Assembly (NCBI GenBank): GCA_963277665.1
Contig: OY728159.1
Location: forward strand, 1,021,157,343-1,021,221,342
DNA length: 64,000 nt
Reading direction: 5' to 3'
From: Viscum album
Taxonomy: Eukaryota; Streptophyta; Magnoliopsida; Santalales; Viscaceae
In this document: positions 23,395 to 35,156 of the stretch, one piece after another
Layout of the letters: each line of letters starts with the position of its first letter
Numbering within the stretch: position 1 is the first letter of the stretch
Program-made: the position numbers and the translations under genes
The notes under the pieces: generated by a model
Databases searched by the model: none
Seen by the model: only the letters and a program-made list of their open reading frames with translations
Told to the model about the DNA's origin: nothing

Positions 23395-25005
23395 TTAAAT
23401 TTGGGTTTTGAAATTTCATTGAAAGTCCCACATTGGAAAAAGAGTGAGTAACACTATTACTTTAAAAAAAAGGAAGTACAAAGGCCACCCGAGTTAACCC
23501 ATATTAGGATTCCATGTAGGAAAACATGGATATGGAAGAAAAAAACAAAGGGTCAAGTTTTGAGGGAGAGTGATAGAAAACATGATTTGGAGAAAGTTAA
23601 CCATAATAAAATCACAAACTTATGATGTGTGTAAACGGTCATTGATTACCCAGTAGGAAGCTTAAACCAAAAACGTTTTTGTTTTACGTTCCTTTTAATA
23701 ATTTTGAGGAATTCATTTACTACATAGAATAAAAACATAAGGAAATGTACCTACCTTCTAGTAGAGTTTCATCCTTTAATAAGTTTCTAACAAAACTAAT
23801 CTTTTCTCCAAACGATGAGCATTCAAAACTACTTGGTCTCATCAATGCACAAGAATCATCTTATAGATAATCACATAATCCAACAAATATTAACTATCTA
23901 TTTCTTATATCTTTAAACATTATCCCAAAAACAGAAAGGGTAAGATAAAATGACTCTTCCAAAAGAAAGAACCCTAGAGGAATGAAAACTACTTTAAATC
24001 TTCAAAGTTCCACGGTACTACCCAAATTTCATCATAGACCATTCCATAAATAATTTTTCTTAAAATTCCTCAAAATAAACCAAACTAAGATTGAAACCCA
24101 AATACAAGATGGATTTGATAACATAGTCTTCCAAAATAAACTTCATTGTTCATATCCAAACAACATCAACCACTCATAACATCTTATAACAAAAGTAGCT
24201 AACCTAAACATATTTTACCCAAGATAGTTTAATCATTTCCATATGTAACCTAAATTAGTATAAGTCCACCTTAAATTCATCGATTCTTCAAAATATACTT
24301 CAACCTTTACTCCTCAACAAAAATACCGTAGTAATCTATTTACCTCGATCATATAGGGTCCCCAAAATAGTGAACGTCTTCCAAAATAATAATCATCTTT
24401 TAATACCCTAATCATCTCTGTCATATTAATACTGAAATCATCTCATTTCCTATCACATTGGTTGTTGGGACATGTTCTTCCATTTCCCACCATTAACTAA
24501 GAAATTAAAGTATAATTAGGGGCTTAAATACTTAGCCAATAATCATGAAAAGGAACTTAAAACATATAAGGATAACTTGTAGAAGAAAAGTATACCCTAA
24601 CTTTTGATCCCCTAGGTTTCAAACTTAGATATCCATGATCATGTATTCTTATGTGAATCTTTATTTTATTTTATGTTTATTCCTTTAATAATGGTTCATA
24701 CTAAGCTTATGAATTTACCAAAGCATATCCCCCTGGAGTGTCGTAACTGAGAGTGTAGCAAGGCCCGTTGTCGTGTAACAGTTCCCATTTGAGTCTAGCT
24801 CAAAGTGGTGTTTCCGGGTTTTACCCCTATGTACATCTGTGCCAGAGCCACCTCTACCTGCTAGTATCCAGACAGGTATGTATTTTCTTGGAAACACCTT
24901 ACTCAATACTCACCAAAATACCAGAAATATTTCCTTTATTTAAACTTTTATATAGGGTTCTTCCTAACGTTTTCATATCTTAATTTCCACAAATAAATAA
25001 ACCAA

Positions 25006-25017
25006 CCTATGATACCA
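25006..25017 (-). other. LARD primer-binding site
   Basis: TGGTATCATAGG on the - strand, two bases (GT) after the 5' LTR end. The same GT spacer precedes the TR-GAG site. Confidence 0.85.
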
Positions 25018-25019
25018 AC

Positions 25020-28000
25020 TATAACATCCCACCTTTTTTTCACATAAACTTTCATTACATTATACAAAACTGAGGATCTTTAAGGTTTAGTGTCTTGGAA
25101 ACTAGGAACTTAATACATGAAACAAAAAAACATTCTTCTTAAACACTTGAAAGACTTCTCCTTATGTTCATACTAGGTTCATTACTCCATCTCATAACTT
25201 GGGTACATACATCAAAAAAAGGGTGAGAAGAAGGCCCAGTAAGGGAAACAAGGGAAACATTTAACATGTGAACTTGAGATACATCAATAAAGTCATGAAA
25301 ATAACTTTATGGCATGATAATGAAATCATGAGTCATATCATAATAAAAATAATGTATTTCATAACTTGAAGATGTTTATAAAACATTTAACAAAGAAAAT
25401 CATTTCTGTTTCACCAAGGTCCATCCCCAAGGTGTCAATAAAAATTACCAAGGTTATTCACCAAGGTATCAGTCTAAATGGTCATCTCTAGAGATTAAGT
25501 CTTTACCCAATGCATTGGAGTGCTATCAGGGTGCACCATTAAATTTTCCTTTATTATCATGTGAGCCACATATGTCATCATCAATAATTTCATAAAAAAC
25601 CCATATAGAATAAAAGAAATTGGTTTCATTTCATAATCATAACGTTTTAAAAACTGCTTTAAAAACATGATCTTTATGTCACTTTAAACCCACGGAAAGG
25701 GAAAGCGGGTATCATGTATTTAAATCCCAGAATTTAAAATAGAACATTTTGGTATATATGTGAATACCCATTTATAAGAAATAGCTTTTTGTATTCACTT
25801 AATAAAATAAATGAATTTGAGAATAAGAGAGAGAAATTTTGGGACGGAAATTCTGCGGCATAACAGCTATGTTACGAGGTTTTAGAAAACATTGAAAAAA
25901 GAGGGGAAATGGGTCACCCACTCATAAATGATCAATAAAATAGTAGAGGGACAGAATATAAATGGTATAAGAACATGGTAAAGAAATTTGAAAGATATAC
26001 CATATGAAATGAAAAACATAGAAGGAGGAAAAAATAAGATTTCTCTTATGAAAATTCGGCAGCCAAACGGCGTCACTTAAACTTCAACAAAAATGAATTG
26101 AAGAGATCAAATAGGGTCTCTCATCCTATGTAAATAAACTATCAGAATGATATATATAGATATAATACCCCAACATAATAAAAAGGAACTTTAAAGACTT
26201 GACATGAAAGTAGAACTTTGAAAAAGGAGAAAGGTGAAAGAATCCCTTAAAATTTCGACAGCCTAACGACGTCACTTAAACTTCAACAAAAATGAATTGA
26301 CGAGATCAAATAGGTTCTCCCATAATATGAACATAAAAGATAATTATGATATATTTAGATATCATATCCCAACATAATAAAAAGGAACATGAAAGACTTG
26401 ACATGAAAATAGATCTTGAAAACGAGAAGGGTGAAAGAATCCCTTAAAAATTCGACAGCCTAACGGTGCCACTTTAACATTATTAAAATGAAATGATTAG
26501 AGAAAGAGGGGGTCTCTCATCATATGAACATGGAAAGGGAAGTAATATAAAGATAAAACAACATCCTCCAACATAAGAACATGGAGCATAAAATAAATGA
26601 CATAAAAGAGATTACTTGAAAAGAAAGAGAGAGGTCGGATCCCTTACCTTAAAACGTAACTCTTAAAACTCCAAGGTTGGGACCTTGAGGGCTTGGAAGA
26701 ACCCTGGGAGGAATCCTTGGGAGGTAATAAGACCAGAGATTCATTGGGGGAGAGTTGGGAGTCGAATGGATGAGAGGATGTCTTGGTATTTATTGGGAAA
26801 GTGAGGGGACAAAGCATTAATGGCCAAGGGACACCTCATTGGTGGTTTTGGAAAAACCATGGGCTTGGCCATGGTATTTTCCCATGGTATTGGCCACATA
26901 GGTCCCCCATACAATAATTCATCACCTTTGGTCGTCCAACCCTTAAAATATCTCATGACATCATCATGACATAGTTACGATGTCATTAAACATACCGAAA
27001 CCCTAAAACTGTATTTTCAATATTCATTGAAAATTAAACTTTTTCAGAAAAATCCCAAAATTTCACCTTAACCAAATATAGATGATCTGATTTCAAATAT
27101 GAACTCCATTTTATAAAAATATTTTTATAAATATTTTTAATTTAATTTTTAAATAAATAAACTATTCCCTGAAAATTCATTTTTCTCAGAAAAATCCCCA
27201 AAAATTACCTTAACATAATATCGATGCTATGAGTTCAAAAATGAAATCCATTTTATAAAAATAATTTTCTAAATATATTTAATTTAATTTTTAATTAAAA
27301 AACACTATTCACTCGAAAAAACTAATACTTGACTAATAATTTATGAAATCGTTATTTAACCATTTTATTGAATCACATTACTTAATCAAGGTGCCTAGAT
27401 TATATTAATAATTTCTTTAAGTGAGATTACTAATCCATTTGGTCACATTACTAATCCTAAGCATAAAATCACTATTCATAATTTACTATTCATCAAAAAT
27501 TTTGTTGATCTTATTAGACTCTAATTTTCGTACTGAACATAATTGTAGAAGACCATTTTTCGAAAATCATTACACATTTTTAATTATTTAAGGTTTACAT
27601 AAACATTTTTAAAATATCCTTTCTCTAAAATTCATCAAAAATATGCATATTATATTTATCTGGACATTTGAAAATTCATAAACTTCATCATAAGAAGAAA
27701 TCAAGATTTTTATTTAAAAAAAAGGATTACACAAGGCAGTTATGGTCTCCTTACATAGCCCCTTATCACACCATCATAGGACCTATGTGTAAGGTGTGAT
27801 AAGGTGAGAGAATCCGAGGGAGGCTCGACCAACATCGCACGAGTAGTAATTTCTATAATTTTGAACTTCTCGTGAAGGCGATTTCGTTCTAGCTTCACAT
27901 GATGAAGTTCGGCTTGGGTTTGGTCTAGAGAAAAGCCCAGTGGTGCTACCTCCTTCCCAAGATCCGTTAGATGGGCTTCGATTGGCCCGAGACTACTGGA

Positions 28001-28207
28001 TAAGGCCATCGAATCTATATTAATTAACCAAGGTCACTTGCAACATTTAATTTTCAACGGTCATATTGACTGAAAGTCATATAATAGTCAAAACCCAACA
28101 GTCTCATTTTAATTATACTCATGTTATCAAATGAAACAGTTTGGTTGAGTATAAAATAACACACAAAATTAGGAAACAAGATTTATTCAAAATTATGGGT
28201 CGTTACA
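25020..28207 (-). repeat. LARD 5' LTR (right on the + strand)
   Basis: Pairs with 20,170-23,358 over the full length. Contains the same subrepeats, TATA-like AATAAATA (26,787-26,794, - strand), CCATGG cluster and duplicated module (about 27,030-27,290). The 89-residue - strand frames at 22,891-23,160 and 27,740-28,009 occupy equivalent positions and differ by scattered residues. They lie near the start of each LTR, upstream of its TATA box, and resemble no protein I know. Confidence 0.9.
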
Positions 28208-28212
28208 ATCGA
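28208..28212. repeat. Target-site duplication of the LARD-like element (right)
   Basis: ATCGA, identical to 20,165-20,169. Confidence 0.9.
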
Positions 28213-29135
28213 GGCATCAAGGAAGTTGACCTAGTTGCATTTATCCTTTTTGGATTGAGAAAGAGTATCTTACTTCCAGTCAATGGTTATTATCCCTATT
28301 TTTTATAGTGATTTAAGGAGACACATATTGGGGATATTGAATATGAGATTCCATGTACTCAGTTACCCACTAGATAAGCTCCTGACGGATTTTTTCAAGG
28401 CAGGGAGCATGTCCTTTTTTGAAAAGGATGAATGATGGTACCAATGATGTTATGGGAGGAGTTTTTTAGAGAGTTTCATACATATCCTTTGGTGGTGCAT
28501 CTAGGTGTGAAAAATATCTACTAAGACCTCCACCATTAGTTTTGGTGTCCAAAGATGAATAAGGGATTTGAAGAGTTTGTATATAGATGCCTTAATTATA
28601 AGTAAGGGAAGGCTAAGCACTAGGTTCCAATGGATTTAGACCAACTCCTTGAGGTTCTAGTGTGTAAGTGGGATGGGATATCCCTATACCTAATTATGAG
28701 GATAACACATATGTTCATGTTACATGATTTTATCTAAGTGATCATAGACTGACTCACCAAGTCATCCCACATCCTTGCTATTTGGGAGTAGAGTTTAATA
28801 GAGAGATTGGTATGCCTCTGTGTACAGAAGATTATCTAACTCCTTGGAGTTCCCTTTTAGATCATTTATAATCATGATGACCTCTTAACATCTGAGTTAT
28901 GGAATGGATTTCAGGAGGCTTATGAGACTCTTCTGCATTTGATCATGACTTTTTACTCCGAGAAACACATCCAAATGAAGCAAACCATTCAATTTATAAA
29001 GGACATATAGTGAGCTTTAATTTTGGAATTTAGATGTATTTGGGAGGATTAATTACCTTTGGTGTATTCTTTGTACAAAAACATATACCAATTCATTATT
29101 TGTATAGAATCATTCGAGGACATATATGGGAGAAC
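28213..29135 (+). pseudogene. Element 2 integrase remnant, first part
   Basis: Resumes after the LARD. Readable pieces are FHTYPLVVHLGVKN near 28,475 (HHCC region, HPG changed to HLG), KWDGISLYL near 28,668 (first catalytic Asp lost), VIIDxLTKSSHILAI near 28,740 and GVPFxIIYNHDDL near 28,855. It is collinear with 12,110-13,010 of element 1. Frame breaks are abundant, and it is cut at 29,140 by element 3. Confidence 0.78.
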
Positions 29136-29140
29136 CAGCA

Positions 29141-30778
29141 TGTAACATCTTTCGATCCAACACTCTCTCACGTAGCCAGAAAGGGTTGGTTATGAGACCT
29201 CAAGGGTGCCTCTTCATATGCCAGAGGATTTCAACTAGGAGAATATTTGTGATAATTATAGTGGAGATACTATTCCCCTAGATTTAGAGGTTACAAAAAA
29301 ATGAAAAAAGTGTAAATAAATAAATAAAAATAAGAGTGTATAAATAATGGAAACAAATAATACAGTGTAAATCGAACAATAAATCCAACTAATAAAACTA
29401 ATAAATAGTAAAGTAATAATGTAATGACATGATGGAATTTAACTAAATGTCATGCTAGATGTAATACAAGTAAAATACTAGAGGACTCAAATAAAGAATC
29501 AAAAGTCCCCGATCTGAAACCCCGAGTAGGTCCCATCTCCAAACTCTAGCCTATCCAGTAAGCAATCAGTCAACAGAAAGGTCCTTTGAACTTTTTCAAC
29601 CTACATCCACATAATCTTCCCAGGTACCAAATAGAAGCTTGAATAGGGTGTTAGTTTGACTTATTAGGTCAACACCACCATGTCTAAATATAAACATCCT
29701 AATAATAGGTGTATAAAATAATGTAATAAACAAGTGTATTAATTAATTTAACCATTAAATTAACACCACATCAACTTTCTTCATCTCCAAGCCAGAATAT
29801 ATATTATCATGTCTCACAATCATCCCAACCATCACCATATAACCATGGTAAAACATAACTATCCTTGACTCCATGCTATAATTTCTCTTAGAATGTCTTA
29901 CAACCATGATAACCCTAACTATATAACCAAGGATTATAAAATACACAAATATGGTTCAAACCCACTATATAATAATTTCAGAATTCAATCAGGGCCATGC
30001 CCGATATATCCACATTTCAGCATGTCATGGGGCTTAGCCAGATATATCATCAATACAACATTCATTCAAGTCCAATTCGAGTATATCAGCATTATAGAAA
30101 TAAATCGGGAACAATATTGGTATATTAGTATTTCAGCATGTGTCCGGACCAATATCCATATATAAGCATTATAACAATCAATCACATCACATGTCATAGA
30201 AACAAGGATATCAAAATATCACATCATAAGCCTCAGTGGTTAATTATGCAAATTAACATTTATCTTTTTATTTACAATTTCATTTATCAATTTTCCATAA
30301 CCAATAACATGTAAGTTTTCTCATTAAATAAGCCAATCCAAGGTGAATATATTTCAATAAATCACCCAAAAACCATTTCCTGCTAAACACACTTTAATAA
30401 ATTACTGAATTCATTTATAATCATGGGTTTACTCACCCAAACGGTATCTCCAAGCTAGGTAAAAACCCAATTGGATCCAAAGGGACTCCAACGAATAATC
30501 CAATCTATCAATTAATTTATTTAGCACATGATATGTTGGAAAAATTGAAATATTGCACATATTTGAAATTTATCAAACCATAGGGTTATGGTTTAAACCC
30601 CATAACTTTTACTAGGAAATAACGCACTGCTTCCAACAGATAACTCCAATGAGTAAGAAGGTGAAGATGATTTCAAGAATCATACTTGATCAAAAAATAT
30701 CATGATCAAAACTAATAATGAACACATTCAATACATTACACCAAAATGGTTTATGATCTAAGGGATAAAAGGTATAAC
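29141..30778 (-). repeat. Element 3 3' LTR, left part
   Basis: Matches 47,007-48,420 of the 5' LTR. Shared pieces include AAAGGGTTGGTTATGAGACC, TAAATTAACACCACATCAAC and ACCATAGGGTTATGGTTTA. Broken at 30,778 by the TR-GAG, whose duplication ATAAC is 30,774-30,778. Small open frames here are not shared with the partner. Confidence 0.83.
30774..30778. repeat. Target-site duplication of the TR-GAG (left)
   Basis: ATAAC, repeated exactly at 41,143-41,147. Confidence 0.93.
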
Positions 30779-32136
30779 TGTAACACCCCGAGCTTCCACG
30801 ATACGCTTCTCATTCAATAATGCAATAGCTTGCATTGTACGCAAGTTCGAGTTCTAACACACCGCAACTAATCAAAATAGCCGTTATGAATAGTAATAAC
30901 CACTTTTTAAAATTATAGAAATTTTATATTTCAAAATGGACTTCATTTTTGTATTCGTAATATCGAAATTAGCCTATGTTGAATTTTTGGTATTTTTCTG
31001 AGAACTTCTAATTTTTTATGAATAGTGAAAAATACATAAAAACAACTTTTTTAATCAAAATAATTTATACAGATAAATTATACTATTTAGTGGTTTTAAG
31101 GTATAATTAGAAAATATTTTTACCATTTTATCCAATGGTGGTCATTAGAATTAATTTAACATTGAAATTGGACATAAACAATTGCCAAACTTTTGATATA
31201 AATTGTTTCTTAAAAACACGCTATTTGTTGTAACAGCGGGAATTAATTATGAAATTAATTAATACAACTTATATGTTTGGAATTTTGTAAAATAGACATC
31301 ATTTTTGAATTCGGAATATCAATTATAGCTTAGAGTGAAATTTTGGCCTTATTCTGAAAAACTTCAATTTTTGATGAATAGTGAAACCACTAAGTGGTAG
31401 TTAAATAACTGATTTTTCGTTTAAATGAAATATTACAACTTCTGTGATTTGATTTTCAAAAATCCGACATACATGGTTGTCATTAAGAAGTAAAATGTGG
31501 TTCAATGAGATCAAAATAATTTTTTGGTGAATAGTAACTTTTAAGTTCTTAATCGCGATTAGTGGTAATTAGTGTAGTTTAAGGTATAAATAATACATTA
31601 ATAATATGAAATGACCTAGACACATGTCCCAACCTCATTGGTTGAGTCATGGCCGACCAAGACAAGCCATGGCCTAACTTGGGGACCCCATGGATCCACT
31701 TTTGTTGGGAAATAACATAAATTACTTTTTATTTAATGTTAAAGTGAAAATGACACTAACATAAAGTGTTTTACTAAAACAATTTTTAAGTAGGGTTACA
31801 CAAGTCCAAATTTTGATTATAAATAGTCATTGGAAAGATAAAAAGATTTCCTATATCATAGTATTTTTTTTATAATTTTTAGACATTAAATAAATTTAAT
31901 TATTTATGACATAATAATGATGCAGCGATGACATCATTATTTAACGATTTTAATAAAATGAATAGATAATGTAAAATCCAAGGCTTACACTTGTCCAAAG
32001 CCAATTGGATGAGGAGATTTCGAAACCTTATCACCTTAGCCTCGAATTATATAAATGTGGGACCTTTTAAAACCGAAAAACATTTTCAAATAATGTAATG
32101 TTCCTTTACTTTCCAAAGGTGCCCCTCCTCTCCTCT

Positions 32137-32145
32137 TATAAAAGG
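32137..32145 (+). promoter_or_regulatory. TATA box of TR-GAG 5' LTR
   Basis: TATAAAAGG in a pyrimidine-rich setting (CTCCTCTCCTCT before, CCCCCACCTCTACC after), typical of a plant core promoter. It is about 1,360 bp into the LTR, which would put the start of transcription near 32,165-32,175. Confidence 0.75.
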
Positions 32146-33245
32146 CCCCCACCTCTACCTCATTTCACACACTCTTCAAGCCATTTGGCTCGGCCAACCT
32201 CTGCCCAAATACTCTCCCAACATTCCTTCCTTACTCCTAGAAACCTCACTTTGGGCAGAACTCTTCCCAAGGAAGCCTTTAGCTCAAATCAAAAAGAGTT
32301 ACCCGATTTTGAGGTAATGTCTTTTCTAATGTTGTTTTGTTTTATTTTTCTTCTCCAACCCCCTAAACTCTTTTTATTCATTTCTTTTGTAACAACACCA
32401 GTATCCTCAATATACTAGGATGTTGTTATAAGAAGGATTCGAGCTACACTTACACACACCTACATCTAATGGTTAAAGAACATACGGTTTCTGTGGATGG
32501 CGAATTTCTGCCTCACGAAACGATGATTGTTCAACACTCATATAACACCTCCAAAGGTGGCCATTAAGATGTCACTATTTTTATATATGATATATAATAT
32601 GTTTTTGTTTTACTTATGCTTCTGTATTTATCATTTATGGCATACTTTATGATTTCCATTATGGGTAAAACGCGATAATTTCATTTTAGGAAGTGCGGAC
32701 TACCGCCCCCTCAAAGTGATTTGAATCGTTAATGCCATGTGTGGGATGTATAAAGGATGGAGTAAATGGTATTATACACTATATTATACTGGAATTATAT
32801 TATACATTTATATCATTATGATTTCATTCCATTAAATATGAAATTGAAATGAAAGTAGCGTTCATGCGTACGTACGGCTTACCGTCTCCATGAACGGTGC
32901 ATTTCATTTCTTACCTCTAAATGTTACGTAATATTATAAATGAATGTATATACTGTATATATATGATATATATGATATCTACATCATTAATATAATTCTG
33001 GATATAATGGATATTTCACCACATGAACAACTTATAATTATAAGAAGTTTATTGTTGACTCATGTACCAAAGATCGACAAAACGACCGTTATTAACTTAA
33101 ATAATTACATAATGTTCATAACATTGTAATAAGTGATATAAAAAGGATAATGAAATTGAAAATGGTTCTTAATAAGGTAGATATTAACTCTAGTTTATTA
33201 TTCAGGAGGTTAAAGAACGGTTGAGTCAAGTCGGACACAAGGTAA

Positions 33246-33537
33246 GGGAACTTCTTAACCCAACTTCAATTCTTTGGGTTAATCTCCTACTTTCAAATTA
33301 CGTCATGATATTGTTATGTCCTATCGTGTATTTGTACTTTCTTTATGAGTATCTATAGTTAATACACATAATAGATCTATTTTATTTGTAAGGGAATTTC
33401 TTAACCCAACTTCCATTCTTTGGGTTAATCTCCTACTTTCAAATTATGTCATGATATTATTATGTCTTATTTTGTATTTTTACTTTCTTTATGTGTACCT
33501 ATAGTGAATACACATAATATATCTATTTTATTTTAAA
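33246..33537 (+). repeat. 146-bp tandem duplication inside the TR-GAG LTR
   Basis: GGGAACTTCTTAACCCAACT at 33,246 and GGGAATTTCTTAACCCAACT at 33,392 start two direct copies, both ending in TACACATAATAxATCTATTT. It is also present in the other LTR from about 39,737, so it predates the insertion. Confidence 0.9.
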
Positions 33538-34653
33538 AATGATCTTTTTAAGGACTTCGTCTCAATCTCCTTTCATTGAGGCATATTTGGTTTTATACAC
33601 AACTTTCTTTTATACGGTGTATAAACCCCTTTGACTTTTAAGTTTATTCAAAAGGAATCTTTTTATACGAAGCATTTTACTAAACGACAAAAAGGGAATG
33701 TTTTTCATTCCGTACTTATGCGGCGACAAAGACTTCTCCGCCGCCGTGAACATTATTTGAGTTTCGGCTTCCTTTACAAGCCATACCTTTTTTTAAAAAG
33801 AAAAATAAATACAATGTTTTAACATTCTTTTATTTTGGTATTGAAAATGGTTTTGAAAGCGTTTTTATTATATCAATGTTTTGTATTGATATCTTGTGAT
33901 TGAAATGTGGAAATGTTATGTTTCCTTTATGCATTGTTTATGTGATATGATTATGTTATGGTTTATGATATGTTTAAACCTATTCATATGAGGAATGCAT
34001 TGGACTTAATAAGTGACGGGTGGAGCCCGCTATAGCTCCTCGATGCATCGGCAGGTCTCATGAGACAAACTAGTGTCTTGGCACAAGGCCTTGACAAAAT
34101 CTTATTTGTAGTCTTGGCACGAGGCCTTGGCTATGTGGTTATGATAGTCTGGCATTATGCATTCCATCATTATGAAAGTGGTTATTGATATTGCATGTGA
34201 TTATTCGACCAGTAGAATATCCATGTGAAGAAGTAAATGGCATTATCTCATTTTACTTTTGCCATATTATGTTGAAGTTCATGTTTAAAAGGCTTTTGTT
34301 TTAGTTATACATTGCCTTAAATGTTAATGTTTATTTATGAAAGCTTCCGCATTATTGTTATCCTTACTGAGCATCTGAGCTCACCCCTTTCAATGTTTTA
34401 ATATTTTCCAGGATGTGAAGAAGTATTTTATGAATGACCTGCAGGGATAGTCGGAAGAGGATATGAGTGTGGACTATGGAGACTTTGTTATTGTAGTTTT
34501 TCACTTTTTGATGTAATGAAAGACTTATGAATGTATCTAGTGTTTCCAAGGCTACTAAACTAATCGGTCTTTCGAGACTTGATCCTTTGTGATCATGCCA
34601 ATGTTACGAAGTAATGCACCGACTCTGGGTAGCTGGGGTCGGGGCGTTACAGT

Positions 34654-34665
34654 TGGTATCAGAGG
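34654..34665 (+). other. TR-GAG primer-binding site
   Basis: TGGTATCAGAGG, near-perfect to the initiator-tRNA-Met site TGGTATCAGAGC, two bases after the LTR end. Confidence 0.92.
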
Positions 34666-34799
34666 CAGTTTAGTACTAACCTTGGAAGCTAGATTTAGAT
34701 AAACTCTGATTAGAGCACATAGCCCAAAGATAGACTTTGAGGATTAGTATAGAAGAACTTCCTAGAATTTTAGTATTGTAGAGATGTTGTGAGTTTTCC

Positions 34800-34978
34800 G
34801 AGCAATACATCCCTGTCTGGATACGAGCAGGTAGAGGTGGCTCTGGCACAGATGTACCTAGGGGTAAAACCCGAAAACACCGCTTTGAGCTAGACTCAAA
34901 CGGGAACTGGTGCATGACAACGGGCCTTGCTGCACTCTTGGTTATGACACTCCCGGGGGATATGCTTAGGATAATTCT
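34800..34978 (+). other. Conserved leader block shared with the LARD
   Basis: Aligned without gaps to the reverse complement of about 24,716-24,890: 150 of 165 bases agree by my count. One frame is open in both copies, but of the codons that differ about 11 change the amino acid and only 3 are silent, so selection does not look like that on a protein. An RNA-level role such as packaging or dimerisation is my inference. Confidence 0.8.
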
Positions 34979-35156
34979 CATTTTCTTTACAAACCATTAT
35001 GTAAGGTTTATGAGTACATACTTCCTCAAAGGAAACATTTCTTTTTATGATTATGGATTATATCCATAAATAGTTCAATTTATGTTAAGTATTATACAAG
35101 TATGGAATTATGTATTTTGATTCATAAACTAATCTGGATTATGCCATTGTTTAGAA

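Larger units (their letters stand above)
23359..25019 (-). other. LARD internal region, non-coding
   Basis: Read on the - strand: primer-binding site (25,017-25,006), a leader block (about 24,905-24,716) 91% identical to the TR-GAG leader over 165 aligned bases, then about 0.25 kb where the TR-GAG carries gag, then sequence similar to the TR-GAG 3' untranslated region. The last ~280 bp (23,650-23,372) clearly matches 36,955-37,255, with shared TTTGTGATTTT, TCCATATCCAT and CCTTTGTACTT. No gag, protease or pol motif is present in any frame. Confidence 0.85.
20170..28207 (-). mobile_element. LARD-like non-autonomous LTR retrotransposon, gag-less relative of the TR-GAG
   Basis: 8,038 bp on the - strand: two LTRs of 3,189 and 3,188 bp around a 1,661-bp interior without coding capacity. 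In element orientation the LTR starts TGTAACGACCC and ends GGGATGYTATA. Exact 5-bp duplications, ATCGA, flank it. Primer-binding site, polypurine tract and a hairpin are present, so it has what is needed to be copied by others' proteins. In the first ~190 bp at the left ends of the two LTRs I counted about 11 differences (near 6%), so it is older than the TR-GAG but younger than elements 1-3. Interior blocks match the TR-GAG at 34,652-37,269 with gag missing. Confidence 0.9.
30779..34651 (+). repeat. TR-GAG 5' LTR
   Basis: TGTAACACCCCGAG...GGGGCGTTACA, 3,873 bp. Near its start are two or three copies of a module, AAAATGGACTTCATTTTTG to ATGAATAGTG (about 30,925-31,030 and 31,275-31,390, a weaker one near 31,440-31,530). 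A TATA box is at 32,137 and a ~146-bp tandem duplication at 33,246-33,537. The 106-, 61- and 63-residue open frames recur in the other LTR only because the LTRs are near-identical. Confidence 0.95.

Noticed and set aside
24715..24906. 63-aa open frame in the LARD leader, open also in the TR-GAG, as a possible conserved small protein
   Set aside because: Substitutions between the copies are mostly amino-acid changing and there is no shared start codon, so conservation looks like RNA or DNA, not protein.
32098..32418. 106-aa open frame in the TR-GAG LTR, repeated at 38,589-38,909 with identical product
   Set aside because: The identity only reflects near-identical young LTRs. It overlaps the TATA box and transcription start and has no domain.
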